DNA of 64,000 bases from Cryptomeria japonica (GCF_030272615.1 NC_081409.1:474230573-474294572), one strand, 5' to 3'. Counted from the stretch's first letter, positions 1-12,583 are shown. Numbers and translations are program-made. Notes: generated by a model from the letters alone, not told the origin.

Positions 1-767
1 GGTGTCTGTGATAGGAGAATTCAGCTATTGAATGCCACACATACGTCGACCCCTAGTGTATTTCCCAGAATGGAGGGGTTCACTCCTTGTCTGCTACATG
101 TTTGTTTCTACAATGAGATATCTTTACATCTTGGTTCCTTATACCATGATGTGCTAAGCTTCATTGTTTAATAATAAGGCTCAGTGATGAATATATATTG
201 TGCAATAAAATAAATGACACGGGTTCGTAATTCATTCAATTTTCATTCTCATCTCATTTGTTTCTTGATAGTCTATTGATTTCCCATCTTCTATCCAAAT
301 CATTTTCTTTTCTAACGTCTTTCTTTCATCAATCTCTTCTCTCTTTCATCTTACTAATATTTCTTTAAGGTACATCTGAGTTAAAAATTTGTTCTTGTAT
401 TATTGTACAAAAAATTATATACATTATGCATAAATCATATACATACCATTGCATTCATAAACATCAGTCTCATAGGCATACATATAGTACCATTGCATTC
501 ATAAACATTATTTAGGCATACATATAGATCTCATCGCAATCATAAATCATAATTGATAAATCATGTAGTAACCATTGTATTCATGAATCATAAAGAATCA
601 AATAGATATACATCATATAACTCACAACATCATATAAGCATACATGGAAAACAAAGCATAATAGATAGCCACCAAAAAACTACACATCATATATATAACT
701 CAAAAATGATAATATGTATGAATACAATAAATAAGCCCGAAGGCTCAGATAACGTGATCAAAATGTC
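1..767. other. AT-rich segment downstream of PMD copy C
   Basis: No gene is supported here. The stretch is AT-rich, with many ATCAT and CATAT motifs, and resembles the non-coding sequence that follows the other two PMD copies (39511-39787 and 54038-54400). If copy C belongs to a Tat-type element as A and B do, this is part of that element's 3' untranslated region, between a pol lying left of the window and the antisense PMD gene. The short open frames here are not convincing. Confidence 0.4.
441..590. repeat. Short degenerate tandem repeat, unit about 45-50 bp
   Basis: The string 'taccattgcattcataaac' occurs twice, each time near 'ggcatacatatag', and a third, weaker copy follows ('aaccattgtattcatgaatc'). 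Seen directly by eye. It fits the repeat-prone 3' regions of Tat elements, but its origin is not proven. Confidence 0.6.
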
Positions 768-2628
768 TCAACCGACACTGCCTCTGTCAACAAGTGGGTC
801 CTGCCCACTAGATCCTGCCCCAAGATGTCGAGGTGGTCCCATAACACCACCACTGCTAGTCCTCTATTTGGAAGTCCTACTAGAACCAAAATGACCTCTA
901 ACAAAACTAAAACTAGGAGCTCTCTGTCCCTCAGGTACAGTGTCATAGTAAAGCCGTTGATAATAAAAAGCCTCCTATGCAGTGTAGTAAAGTCTGTCAG
1001 ATTGACTCCGTGTATCAATACCTGGAGCAAGGTGCTGATCATAGGTAGCCTGAATCATCTGTGACCGTCTAACTGCCTCATCTTTCTCCCTCTGGAGACG
1101 ATCCCTCTCAACCTCTAAAGCATTGTAGTCTATATGGTAGGCCTCTCACTCTACATCTCGTCTGGCGACCTCATCCTCTAGACTCTAAATCCACGCTCTA
1201 AGGATCTATGGGTCATCATCACTGTCACCCACTTGTCCTCCTCCACCCTCTATAGTAGGCACATCCTCCAGTTCTGACATCTCATCATCATCATCACCAT
1301 CCTCACTATTCGATGACCCTAAAGAATCATCATCATCTCTGCTGCTAGTAGACTCGGTGTCTCCACCAGTGTCTACATCCTCATCTCCTCCCTCCTCTCC
1401 TCCCTCAGCTAATCCTCACTCCTCTCCTCCTCTAACTCTCTCCTCCCTATCTATCCTTAGGTGCTGTCTAGGACGTCATATCTACTGTGCTGTAATTAGA
1501 ACAACAGGATCAATAAGTGGAATAGGCCTATGTCTGGCCCATCATGCATCATACTCTGACGTAGTCCCTGGATCCGCTGCACCTCTACCCCAACCCCAAA
1601 GTAATGGTTGAAGAGAATCAAACTCAATGGAAGCAACATGAGACTGTATACAAACCCCCCAACCAGATACCTCCTGAGATACATGATAAAAGTAAGCAGT
1701 AACCACCAGTGTAACCTGTACCTCTTGAAACTATCTCAGTACTCGAACTGGGAGATACATCTCTATGATCTGCTGCATCTCGAATGTCCTACCAATTAGA
1801 TGTCTCTGCTATCGGCAGAAAGGCAAGTGCACTGCATCATTTGCCCAACCGGGGCAATCTAAGTAAGGCCTCCAAATAAAATTCTATAGAATATCAAACT
1901 GATGCCTCCAATACAAGGTGTTACTCGATCCCCTGTGTCTGATACCCACTGTGTACCTAAAAGCATAAGGCTCACCAAGATGTAAATCAACATGAACAAC
2001 AGGTCTCGAAATGGAAATATGCACCCATGCCCAAGTCTGGAGCAATGTCACCCCGCATTTGATAAACCGATATCCAAGATATATAATGCCGTGCATCTGG
2101 TACTACAACATGGCTAGAAGACAAGGACCCCAAGCATATACTCATCGATGCACAAGCATATCATGAACTACTCTACCCCATCTGACTGGAAATCCATGAC
2201 GTCGTCTGTCAGGTATCAACAAACCATCGATAATACTGCATAGTACAATAGTCTTGTCATTATTATCTAAATGGGCCCAAGGGATTTCATATCGACCACT
2301 GATCTATAAGTCTTGTATCTCACACTCAAAAAGTGCACACAATCCAACAATGCCATTGTCATTGTCATATACAACCCTCTCACCATGAATCAGAATACAC
2401 AGTTTACGCCGTTCATCCTCTAAGGTAATGGATGCCTCCCCAGTAGGAAGATGGAATGAACATGTCTCAGAATGCCACCGCTCTATCAACATTGTAATCA
2501 TGGCCCCATGGGCTGTAATCTCTGGTAAGTGTAACACATAGTACAAACCAAGCTGTCGAATATGCTCAATCTCCTCGTCAAGTAAATTGACACGTAGATC
2601 AAGTCCACTAGGTCTGCTCTGTCAGTAG
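768..2628 (-). pseudogene. PMD (plant mobile domain) protein, copy C, broken
   Basis: Reading leftwards, the frame shows a PMD core at 2546-2304 (RWHSETCSFHLPTGEA, then ITLEDERRKLCILIHGE). More PMD sequence follows at 2096-1884 (CGVTLLQTWAWVHI and TLYWRHQFD). Then come an Asp/Glu/Ser-rich acidic stretch (about 1380-1230), a coiled-coil-like segment (about 1180-1030, EVERDRLQREKDEAVRR) and a Gly-rich tail (VMGPPRHLGAG). The order matches copy B at 52239-54037. Several in-frame stops and frame changes break it, and the first exon or N-terminus is not clear beyond about 2628. PMD proteins such as MAIN and MAIL1 act in the nucleus in silencing and genome stability, and the domain is also carried by transposable elements. 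This copy is most likely transposon-borne and dead. Confidence 0.75.
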
Positions 2629-2741
2629 TATAGCACTCCAATGTTCTCCTACATAGAGAAATTATTCAAAATATTAGATCTTGGATCACGAGAACATAAA
2701 TAATTATCAGATGCATGACAAAAAACTTTAACTTACAATGA

Positions 2742-3850
2742 ATGTGTGATGTTTTAAATCAATATCCATGTGAGGGAGAGGATTGGCTTCACCTGGTAAT
2801 TGTATTTGTTGAAGTGTTCTATGCCACCCAAACACTAGGCAGAGGGAGGATGCTGGTAGATTGCAATTTGTTTGAACCTTTCATTGCCTGTTCAAAGCCA
2901 AATTGGGGGTTTAGGTGCTTTGCTTACCATTTTATTTGCTTAAGTTTTAAAAAGCCTCTCAACACCACGACTAGGAACGTTGGTTTTACACATTCCAATT
3001 GCATTTGCTTGGAGTTTTCTGCTATCTTTTACATTCCTCACTGGCATGTGAAGGGAGGATGTTGACAGAGGGCATGGAACCAAGCTTTACACCTGCAGAT
3101 TGCTATTTGATTTGGAGTTTTCATTCAACTGCTCTCCATATTTTACCTGGCACACAGGGGAGGATGTTTGGCATTCAAACCTGCCAATAGCATTTTGAAG
3201 TTTTCTATTTTAAAACCCAATATCCACGCAGGCCAAACACCTACCAATTGCAATTTCAGAAGTTTTTTAAATCATTTCTAGCCATCACGTGGCAGGAAGG
3301 ATACTTCTGGTAATTTACACTTGCCGTTGCATTTGCTTTAAAGTTTATTTTCCTTTTATCTTCATCATACCATAACCCATGGTATGGAGAGATCACACCA
3401 TACCAGAGGGAGGTGTTCGAGGGAGAGACACGTGAAGGGAAGATACTAGCAAGGGCCGTGGGGCTTGGCAATACACCCGCGCAAAGAGGATTTGCTTGAA
3501 AGTTTATAAATCCTTTTCAACATGACTTCCACTCCATTTCCAGGGGAAGAGAGCTAGCAAGGTTGGGGAGTTTGATTTTACCTGCAATTGCATCTACTTA
3601 AAACTTTTGAATGCCCTTACCCATACCAAGCCACAATAGGGAGGATTTGGAGAGCTGGTAAAGGTCGTTGGATTTAGCTTTAAACCTGCCTAGTTTCATT
3701 TGCTGAAGTTTAATGGCCACGCCAAAATCCACGACAGGGAGGAGAATGCTAAAAGTTGTGGAATTTGCTTACACCTTCTACTTTGCATTTGCTGAAGGGA
3801 ATTTCTATGCTCTTTCATTTACCTCTCCTTTTTGCATTTGATGACACACA
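2742..3850. repeat. Degenerate tandem repeat array of about a dozen units
   Basis: Variants of 'ccaattgcatttgcttgaag' recur about every 60-170 bp: near 2800, 2865, 2930, 2997, 3104, 3183, 3244, 3324, 3490, 3583, 3690 and 3780. Most units also carry 'gggaggatgctgg' and 'gctttacacctgc' in the same order. Unit lengths vary and the units are well diverged, so the array is old. It contains no convincing gene. Its place just beyond PMD copy C would suit the 3' region of a Tat element, which is known to be rich in tandem repeats, but this is inference. Confidence 0.75.
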
Positions 3851-5243
3851 TCAAGAAATTTAAATCTTCACTCAAACCAAGTTTCCAATGGAGCTGACAT
3901 TGATATACATTACTGTGAATTAAGACATTTTGCCATAGAATCAACACTACAAGGGCATGAGCCAGATCAGGCCCCAAAGTGGGTCTAACTAAAAAAAATT
4001 TCGTTTTCATTCAATTGACCCTTGAAATACCTCAGGCACCTTGGACATGCCTCTGGAATTGATCGACACAATTTTCTGATCATTAAAACTCAACTTGCAA
4101 CTTTCAGGGGCTTGCGCCACATTTTCACATTTAAACCCAAAGATGCAGTTTTAAAACTGGTCAAAACACCTTTCTGGACTTCGCAAACTGACAAGCATAC
4201 TGTTTGATATATAAGAATTCACTCTGCCAAACCGTTTCTCAAGATGAATCCTAGGTGAAGAAATATTATTGGTTAGAGATGACCATTTGGCTTTGTTAGC
4301 ACTATGAACTTGATAAAATCAATGCGTAGGGACCTCAAAGTGCATTTCTTAAAAATATCAAACAATCTCCGTAGACCCCCAAATATGGGGCATAGGTACC
4401 TTGAAGTACAAAGAAGACTGTGGAATGCTCAGTTTGACCAAAAGGCTGACTGGGTGCAAATGGCGGGTTCATGAAAATGGCCACTTAAAAAGATGTAGCA
4501 ATGAAAATGCAGAAAACTGAATGAAGTGGCTCAAGAAATCATCTTGGAAAACTGATCAAACATATTCATAAAGACTTGAAGCTTGGCATGCAGACTCACC
4601 TATATGCATAGAAATCAATGCATTTTAAATTTCAACATGACGATCTATTGGGCAAAAGTTATAGGCACTCAAAGTAGGCCACATAATAAAATCTGCATTT
4701 GCACCTATGATGGACTTTCAGCTCACCCCTTGAAATGCGTACTTGATAAATTGATCCAAACTAAATTCTAAAAGTTGTAACACACTTCATAGGCCAAATG
4801 AAAGGTGTAGGACACATTTCAAAGATTTACCTCTTGATGATTAACTGGCTCCATTTTACATGCCCTCAAAATAGGCCTATCTGAATGAGATTAGGTGCCT
4901 TCCTTTGAAAGTGCAGAGCAAAATTCTGAATGAGATTAGGTGCCTTCCTTTGAAAGTGCAGAGCAAAATTTTGAATGGGCTTATCAAATTCTCAAATTTT
5001 TATGAGTCCCAATAGTGGCTCTGACTGGGGATGGTTGATTGAAAGATCAACACAAGAATTCAGAACCTAGGGTAGAGCAGACCACCCAAAAACGAGATAC
5101 TTCTCTTCTCTTCTAAAAAACAAAGGGCTCCTTATTCTACCCGAACAAAGGGCTCCTTATTGAAAACCACACAACTAAAGCAAAGCAATTGTACAAGATG
5201 TATAAACATATTTACAACTGATTATAAACTGCCCCAAACAATC
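3851..5243. other. Unassigned non-coding DNA
   Basis: I see no retroelement domain, LTR end or gene here. Notable details are an exact 45-bp tandem duplication (4881-4970) and a short direct repeat 'acaaagggctccttatt' near 5130-5165. The open frames are short and lack recognisable motifs. Confidence 0.4.
4881..4970. repeat. Exact 45-bp tandem duplication
   Basis: The 45 bases starting 'ctgaatgagattaggtgcc' at 4881 are repeated without a mismatch at 4926-4970. The start of a third copy ('ttgaatggg') follows. Perfect identity amid diverged sequence means a recent slippage or duplication event, or an assembly artefact. Confidence 0.95.
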
Positions 5244-5909
5244 TCAACATTTACCTTTGTCAAAAATCTGATTCTCATCACCTGATGTCATGATCCAAAC
5301 AAAGGTACCTTTCAACAACAACTGAGCACAATCCTTATAATCAACCCTTTTCATCTTATAACTACAACAGCCGGTGTGCATACTTTTTGCTTGATTTTGA
5401 AATTTATAGTCACACACTATTTCAACAAAAGTAAACTCATGAGACAAATCACTATAAAGGCCTTCCCATAAGCTACCATACATTTCACTATCCCAATCAA
5501 CTCTATCCTTTGCAAGGGCATAATCATGCTGAATTTCAAAAATAAAACATTCATTTTCACCATTGTAGTTCTCATCAGCACATGCCTTGTTATCATTTAA
5601 ATTCATAGAATGAGGGACATTAATAACCAGTTGATACAAACAAGGAACATAAACATTTTGGTCAGGATGTGATACTAGACCAAGGATGAGAAGATGATGC
5701 CATACAAGCGTATGGTAGATGACTTTAAGAAGTATTTTGTCATCATTAATTTTATGCAGATACCAAGATTGGACAACAAAGTAGTAGATGCCATGGCAAC
5801 CATTTCCTCTCTTCTTGAAATACCAAAAAAGTGAGCTTGTTATGAGTTCTTGGTGGATAAAATATCTACTCCTACATATGAAGATCTTGAATCTCACATT
5901 ATCTGTCAT
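5244..5909 (-). other. Unrecognised open frame of 221 codons
   Basis: This minus-strand frame is open for 221 codons, unusually long for this decayed neighbourhood. Its N-terminal third (5909 to about 5650) is antisense to the Tat A RNase H remnant and is probably a chance frame. The remaining part (about 5645-5244) is rich in Asp, Glu, Cys and Tyr with mixed hydrophobic residues (ECFIFEIQHDYALAKDRVDW, EFTFVEIVCDYKFQNQAK) and looks protein-like. I recognise no domain. It may be a fragment of a host gene, cut where Tat A begins, or a chance open frame. Confidence 0.3.
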
Positions 5910-7190
5910 TTAGTTAGACCCGATTCCCCTTTATACAAAAATATTTATACATACTTGAAGGAAAATATCCTACCACCCGACCTATCAAATAGCCAAAAAA
6001 GAACCTTCATCTATCAAGTTTCCCATTTTACTATAATTATCGATACCCTTTATTGACGAGGTCTTGATGGTATTCTCCTCAGGTGTCTAGAACGTGATGA
6101 ATATCAAATTGCCTTAAAATAAGTTCACAAAGGTATCTATGGGACTCACTCTAGTGGTCCTGCCTTGGATAAGAAACTCATTTGTATGGGGTATTATTGG
6201 GCAAGCATGGAAACAAACTCATATCATTTTGTTAGGAAGTGCAAGAAGTTTTAGATCCACATTAATATTATACATGCACTTGCTCAATAGTTAAAACCTT
6301 TAGCATCTCCTTGGCCTTTTTGTCAATAGGGACTCAACCTTGTGGGTAAGATCCATCCATCTTCTTCTAATAGCCACAAATTCATCATAACCGCTGTTGA
6401 GTACTTCAGAAAGTGAATTGAAGCCGTAACCCTCACTACTATCACATACAAATAAATCACTTCCTTTAACCTGAGCTATATCATTTGTCGTTATGGGATC
6501 CATCTCACCATTATCACTGATAATGGAAGACCTTTTAAGAATAAGGATGTCAAAGAGCATTGTGATAGATTCCACATCCAACACTATTTCTCCACACCTT
6601 ACTACCCTCAAGGAAATGACTAGGCTGAGGCTTCAAACAAAATAATCTTGAAAATATTGCAGAAAATAGTCAATGATGTTGCACATGATTGACATGTCTA
6701 GTTAAACCTCACCTTATGGGAATACTGCATGAGTATTTTAATTCCCATTGGTACCACACCTTATGCCCTTGTTTATGGTTCTAAAGCCATCTTGCCCATA
6801 AAGGTCGAGTTACCTTCTCTTTGAGTTTCACAGCTAAAAGGCTTGATACCAAATGAAGATTACCATGTTTTTAGACTACAAGAACTTGATTTGTTGGATG
6901 AGTGATGACAAAAGGGTTTCAATAATCTCAAATATTACCAACAACACATGTCTAGAAGTTATAATCACAAAGGGAAGGCCCATGTGTTTCAAGTTGGTGA
7001 TCTTGTACTTAAGGAGAATCCTAGGAATCAATAGGATAGAGAGAAGAAAGGGAAATTTGAACCAAATTGGTTGGGTCCTTATGTTGGTGTGGCTTCTTAT
7101 GGATTAGGTGCCTATCAACTATCCACACCAGAAGGTGAGCTATTGGATGATCCTATCAACAACATGCATCTTCACAAGTTTTATAGTTGA
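5650..7190 (+). pseudogene. Tat A: end of archaeal-type RNase H plus integrase, broken
   Basis: The plus strand first encodes the end of a second RNase H (about 5670-5830; TKDEKMMPYKRMVDDF, then RLDNKVVDAMATISSLLE with the last catalytic Asp). The integrase zinc finger follows (about 6120-6260; VHKGIYGTHSSG, GYYW, then a degraded Cys pair). The integrase core comes next (about 6340-6760; LVGKIHPSS, ITDNGRPFKNKDVKEHC, PYYPQGND, EASNK) and then the C-terminal region, ending LHKFYS at the TGA at 7188-7190. The residues match Tat B (55802-57610) closely. Many stops and frame changes break it. The 5' end is lost near 5650, so no reverse transcriptase or gag remains. Confidence 0.85.
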
Positions 7191-8787
7191 GTTTTTCAAA
7201 AACCCTAATGCAAGGTGCACAAATACAAAAAAATGAAAAAATGACAAAAATACAAAAAAAATCAAATAACAATAAAAGCAAGTGGTGAAAACTTGGAAAC
7301 AGGTGCTACTTATGATAAACCAACTCTTCCATTTGTTTGGATGCTAGGTTCTTATAAGTATCCATTTCCATTGTATATATCCATAATAAAACATCTTTCC
7401 CATTGTCCATTTGAACATATCCATAATAAAAATGCTATTCGTATCCCTCATACATATCTCTAACAATGATAATCCTATCCATATCTTACCCATATCCAAT
7501 CTATAAATCCCACTAATAAAATTCCATCATGGCTGTCTTACTCGTGTTTCATCCATTGCCTAATAAATTTTTTTCATCCATCTTTTCATATCCATCCATC
7601 CATAATAAATTAGTCGATTCCTTGACTGGGGGAAAATTCTCAACCTGGTTATAGAATTGGATCCTTGATGTCACATTTCAAAGGGTAACAACTTGGATTC
7701 TAATATAGATCTTTAGACAACAAGAAAAATAATAACAAGCTTTAAACAAAATCTTGACATGGAACATTAAAAATTGACCTGCACAAAAACATGGAGCATT
7801 GACAATACACATCAAAACGTCAATTGGGATGATCATTATCTGTTATGAAAAGAAAAACATATCTATGGCAATAAGGTTCAATGGTTGTGTTTTGATTTTT
7901 GTTATCATGTTTCCTATGTGACTTAAGGATGTTTGAGACTAGAGGAGCTATAATGGAGCATGATTATTTTCTTTCTTTGTTGTTTGTGGACTATCCTTTA
8001 GTAATGTATAAACTCGTCTAAGGACATGTTTGGTAAAAGATAATAGAGGACATTATGAGTTTATATGTGAATAGGGATAATCCTTATCTATTGATACATG
8101 CAAGTGGTGCTCGGGTCATCTTGGTTCCATTATACCTAGATGATTGTATTAATTTGCTAAATCAAAATCCATGTAAGAAATACTCAGGTCATCCTGGTTT
8201 AATTATACCTAGGTGCTTGTAATTTCTTACAATATTTTAAAAGCTCAATGATGAAAAGCACTACAAAAATATGTGGGACTAGATGACATTTCATTTACAT
8301 GCATTTAGATTAAGTGTTTTCATTTCATTATCATTCATTATAAGTATTTTTCATTCATAAGGTTATCCTTTATTTATTACATAAGGTCAATGGTTGTTAT
8401 GTGAAGTCATTAATATTTCATGATTAAGTATACTTGGACACGAAAATAAATACAACATTTTTATGTTAAATCATTCATATCATTTAGTTCATTTTTTATC
8501 ATTTAGTTTCATTCATTCATCTATCCAATATCATTATCTCACATGTAAATATTCATTAATCATATCATCATCATACAAATGGGTCAATCATGATTATATA
8601 GGATCATAATCAAAATTTCATACAGAACATGGTAGATGCATCTATTTCATTTTAAGCATATAGGATATTATACATCAATAAAACTTTATATATCCCTCCA
8701 ATTTATAAATTCATCTATATCATACATACATAATAATCATTATAATATTATCATCATCACATAAAATGTAATCAACCATAATCAAAC
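7191..8787 (+). other. Tat A 3' untranslated region, left part
   Basis: Non-coding sequence follows the integrase stop. An A-rich run (about 7200-7275, 'aaaatgacaaaaatacaaaa') matches in kind the T-rich run next to the Tat B integrase. Then 'ggtgaaaacttggaaacagg' at about 7285 resembles Tat B minus-strand sequence near 55560. Repeats of 'atatccataataaaa' lie at about 7376-7620. A purine run 'gactgggggaaaa' sits near 7628, and two copies of a 'ggtcatc-tggtt-attatacctag' motif near 8115 and 8195. The region breaks off at the E1 insertion and resumes at 39506. Confidence 0.6.
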
Positions 8788-10129
8788 TATTGGTAACAAG
8801 GCATCAAAATAAGACTGGGGGGGTGAATAAGTTTGCTCAAAAACTTTACTTAACTCAAACACAATTTCAAATTTGATAATTAACAATGAAATCACAAATC
8901 AACACCACATCAATAACACACATAAGACCAAGATTTTTGACTTGCAAAACCTAGTTAAGGGAAAAACCATGGCGAGAACCTACCCACAATATGATGATAC
9001 CCTGTTAAAAGTATATGAAATATTACAATGGGGAACACACATGCATTCAAGAACGCTTCCTAGAGCTCATTGCTCAAAACACATAACAAGGAGGGCTACA
9101 ACCCTTGGGAAGACTCATTGTCTTATAGAAACATTCAGATTACATCCAAAAGATCATGAATTGATAGAATAACATCTCCTCATGCATGGTTACAGTTCTG
9201 GTTAAGCACACAATATGATATACTCTGTCACACTTATTCACACTTTTGAAAGATCAAAACATTTGTTTGCACACTTATCCGATCACACAAATTTGGATAC
9301 ACTCACACTTACATCTCTCATATGACTATTACATATATTTATACAAATTGTCAACCTATATTTCAAGGTTGGCTCAACACTCATCACAAATTACAAATCT
9401 ATAACCACACACGCTACAACATTATATGCAAACCAAAGCAATGTCAACTAAGATATAGTATGGACCTAAATCAACACCTCGAACAAGAAACACCTCTAAG
9501 AATTATGCCTCGAACATTCGCAACATGCTACAATCATCATGTTAGCCAAGAACATGAAGAACACCACCAGATAAGGAAAATAATCAATAATGTGCACAAT
9601 GATCAATGTGGACCATCAACATGGATAGTACACAATCTAGAAACATCCACCAGCATCATGAATTACCACAGAAACAACCACAACATCACCACTTACTAGA
9701 ATCTTCATCATCATTATACCGAACCTTAAGAACACACACTGAACTGATTGTCAAACTGAAAGATTCACTTGTGGACCTGCAAATCATGAACCATTTGAAT
9801 TGAGGATAAACTATAATGTCCCAAACACTCTACCAAATCCGCAAACCAAGATATAGCAATGCAGAAAAAAATCCAGAACACTGAACAACTGAAAAACCAA
9901 CTTTAATATCAGATCTCATAACTCGATCAAATATCCATGTGAACCACTGAAACTATAGCTGAGTCAACTAGATATACTTATCTCAAAACCCTTTAATCCA
10001 CAACAACTCATCTACAACACATCGGCCAAACCAACTCATTTAATCCGACTATAACACTGAAACACAAATGAATATATTCACATCAATGACAACACAACAT
10101 TCCAACAAACTTCTCTACAATATCCAATA
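8788..10129 (-). repeat. L1: 3' LTR of E1
   Basis: Left end TATTGG (degenerate TGTTGG), right end CCAATA (degenerate CCAACA). A 'gggggggtgaataag' tract lies near the left end, as in all LTRs of this family. Just right of it is 'atctcctccttt', the complement of a polypurine tract, which marks it as the 3' LTR of a minus-strand element. Length about 1.34 kb. Its closest relative in the window is L5. Confidence 0.9.
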
Positions 10130-11246
10130 ATCTCCTCCTTTGGTATTGATGGCAACATATGAATGTGAAAAATAATCAATGCAAAGAAATAATTCAACTA
10201 CCAACAATCTCCCCATAATTCTCAAGAATCTCCCCTGAGATCTAGCACATGATATGGCAGTTTTTCACATGATTCTCTCCCCCTTTGACATCAATGCAAA
10301 AGGAACATATGCAAATCATGATTCTCTCCCTCTTTGGAACTAACTCACAAATCTGAACACTTTGAACCACAACAGTCACTACTCCCCCTGAGTAGAAACC
10401 TCACTCATCAATCCAGATCATAAGATATCTCTGTGAAGTTAACCAGACCGATGCAAGTCCATGCATCTTAGTTTTCATCAGGAGAGGAAACTACCCCTAG
10501 CTTCTTTATGAGATACTCAAAAGTATCCTTAGGCAAAGGCTTCGTGAAGATATCTGCAATTTGTTCCTTTGTAGATACATACTCCAATTTGTCTTCTCAT
10601 TCACCTTTTCTCTCAAGAAATGATACTTGATTGATATGTGCTTGGTCTTTGAATGCAACACTAGATTCTTAGAAATGTTGACACCACTTGAATGATCACA
10701 TTATATAACAACAAGCTCATCAAAAACAACTCTGATATCCTTCAACATCTACTTCATCCACATCACCTGAGTACAATTTCTAGCAACAACAATGTGTTTA
10801 GCTTTTGTAGTAGAAAAATAAATAGCATTCTACTTCTTACTCATCCATGAAACCAACCTCTTACTCAAGAAAAATGCACCACCACTAGTACTCTTTCAGT
10901 CATCAACATCACCTGCCCAATTAGCATCAGCAAAATCACTCAAAGTAAAATTATCATCTTTGGGACACCACAAACCAAAATCAACTGTCCCTTTCAAATA
11001 TCTAAAAATTCTTTTCATAGCCACAACATGAGATTCCTTAGGATCAACTTGAATCTAGAAACAAGACACACAACATTCATAATATCCGGTCTAGTTTGAG
11101 TCAAATATAACAATCCACCAATCATAGATCTATATCTAGTCTGATTTACTTTTGAAGAATCATCTCCCTTAGTCAACTTACATCCGGTCACCATAGGGGT
11201 ACCAACTAGATTTGAATCATTTAAACAAAACTTCTTCAACAATTCT
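10130..11246 (-). pseudogene. b1: copia RNase H and end of reverse transcriptase
   Basis: This is the 3' part of the E1 body. Next to the LTR is non-coding sequence (about 10130-10440), then RNase H on the minus strand (about 10980-10470, degraded) and the last part of the reverse transcriptase region (11246-11015; ELLKKFCLNDSN, VGTPMVTGCKLTKGDDSS, MIGGLLYLTQTRPDIM). The coding sequence stops abruptly at 11246, where the end of L2 begins. No catalytic YVDD motif remains, because that part of the gene lay in the segment lost at the E2 insertion. Confidence 0.85.
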
Positions 11247-12583
11247 TGTTGGCAACAATGCAACAAACTGAGAGGGGGAGGGGTGAATTAGTTTTCTCAC
11301 AAACTCAACAAAATTCAAACTTAAATTCAGATTTGATAATGAACAATAAAAACACAAATCAACACCATATCAATAATGCACATAACACCAAGATTTTTGA
11401 CGTGGAAAACCTGGTTAAGGGAAAAAAAAACACAGTGAGAACCTACCCACAATGAGATAATACCTTGTTAGGAGTAAATGTAAATATTACAATGGACAAT
11501 GCACATGCATTCAGGAACACTATCTAGAGCTCATTGCTCAAATCACAAGCACTTCCTTATAAAATTCAAACAACAATTTGGGTTACATGAACTGAAAGAA
11601 TAACATCTCCACATGCCTGATTACAATTTTGGTAAAGCACATATATTCAAACTCTTCTCTTTCCACTTCTTCACACTCTTTCTCACTTTTTTCACACTTC
11701 TCCTCTACTATAGAAAGATCAATTCAATTTTTGCACATGTAGATACATCTCTCAAATGAATATTACATATATTTATACAAATCATCAAACTATATTTCAA
11801 GGTTGGTTAAACTCTCAACACAAATTATAAGATAATAACCTCACATGCTACAACAAAACATGCAAACCAAAACAATGTCGGCTAAGACATAGTCTAGACC
11901 TAAATAACCACCACAAACACACAACACCACCAACACTTATGCCTTGAATATCTACAACACACTACAATCACCAAGAGTCGCATACCACAAAGAACACCAC
12001 AAGATCAAGAAAATAATAAATAACGCGCATAACGATCAATGCGGACCATCAACATGGATAGGAACTAATCTAGAAACATCCACGAGCAATGTGAATCACA
12101 CCAAAAACAACTGCAACATCACCACTTACTAGAATCTCCATCATCAATATATTGAACCTCAAGAACACATGTTGAACTGACTAACAAATTGAAAGATTCA
12201 CTTATGGACTTTCAAATCATGAACCATCTGAATTGAGGACACATATGAACATCCCAAACACTCTTCCAAATATGCAAACCAAAATAATGCAATTCTAGAG
12301 CAATGCGAAGCACAAACTAGAATACCAAATAACACAAACAAATGAAAACCAACCATAATACCAGACCTCATAACTTGATCAAATCATCACGCGGACCACT
12401 GAAACTTCTGCTGAACCAACTAAACATGCATATCACAAAACCCATTAAATTGCAGTAGCTCAGCTGCAACATACTAGCCAAACCAACTCATTTAATCTAA
12501 CTGCAACACTGGAATACACATAAGAATATGTTGACATCAATGACAACACATCATTCCAACAAACTTCTCAGTAATATCCAACA
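11247..12583 (-). repeat. L2: 3' LTR of E2
   Basis: Intact ends TGTTGG (11247) and CCAACA (12583), length 1337 bp. The polypurine complement 'atcctccccttt' follows directly. Its left end abuts E1 reverse transcriptase, which marks the E2 insertion edge. The five bases before it (attct) would be one copy of the E2 target duplication; the other copy was lost with the right end. Confidence 0.9.

Noticed and set aside
758-1042. 94-codon Leu-rich minus-strand frame
   Set aside because: Another frame over the same bases gives the PMD coiled coil and tail shared with copies A and B.
2742-3850. CRISPR array
   Set aside because: Units are diverged and variable in length, with no constant repeat-spacer pattern, and the sequence is plant nuclear DNA.
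7620-7645. Polypurine tract and start of a Tat A 3' LTR
   Set aside because: The purine run is good, but the PMD gene that belongs before the tract lies beyond it (39788 onward), and no LTR ends could be matched.
8100-8235. Shared LTR motif between Tat A and Tat B (tggtt-tatacc words near 8115, 8195 and 54828-54900)
   Set aside because: The words match in opposite orientation relative to the two elements and are short, so they are probably coincidental.
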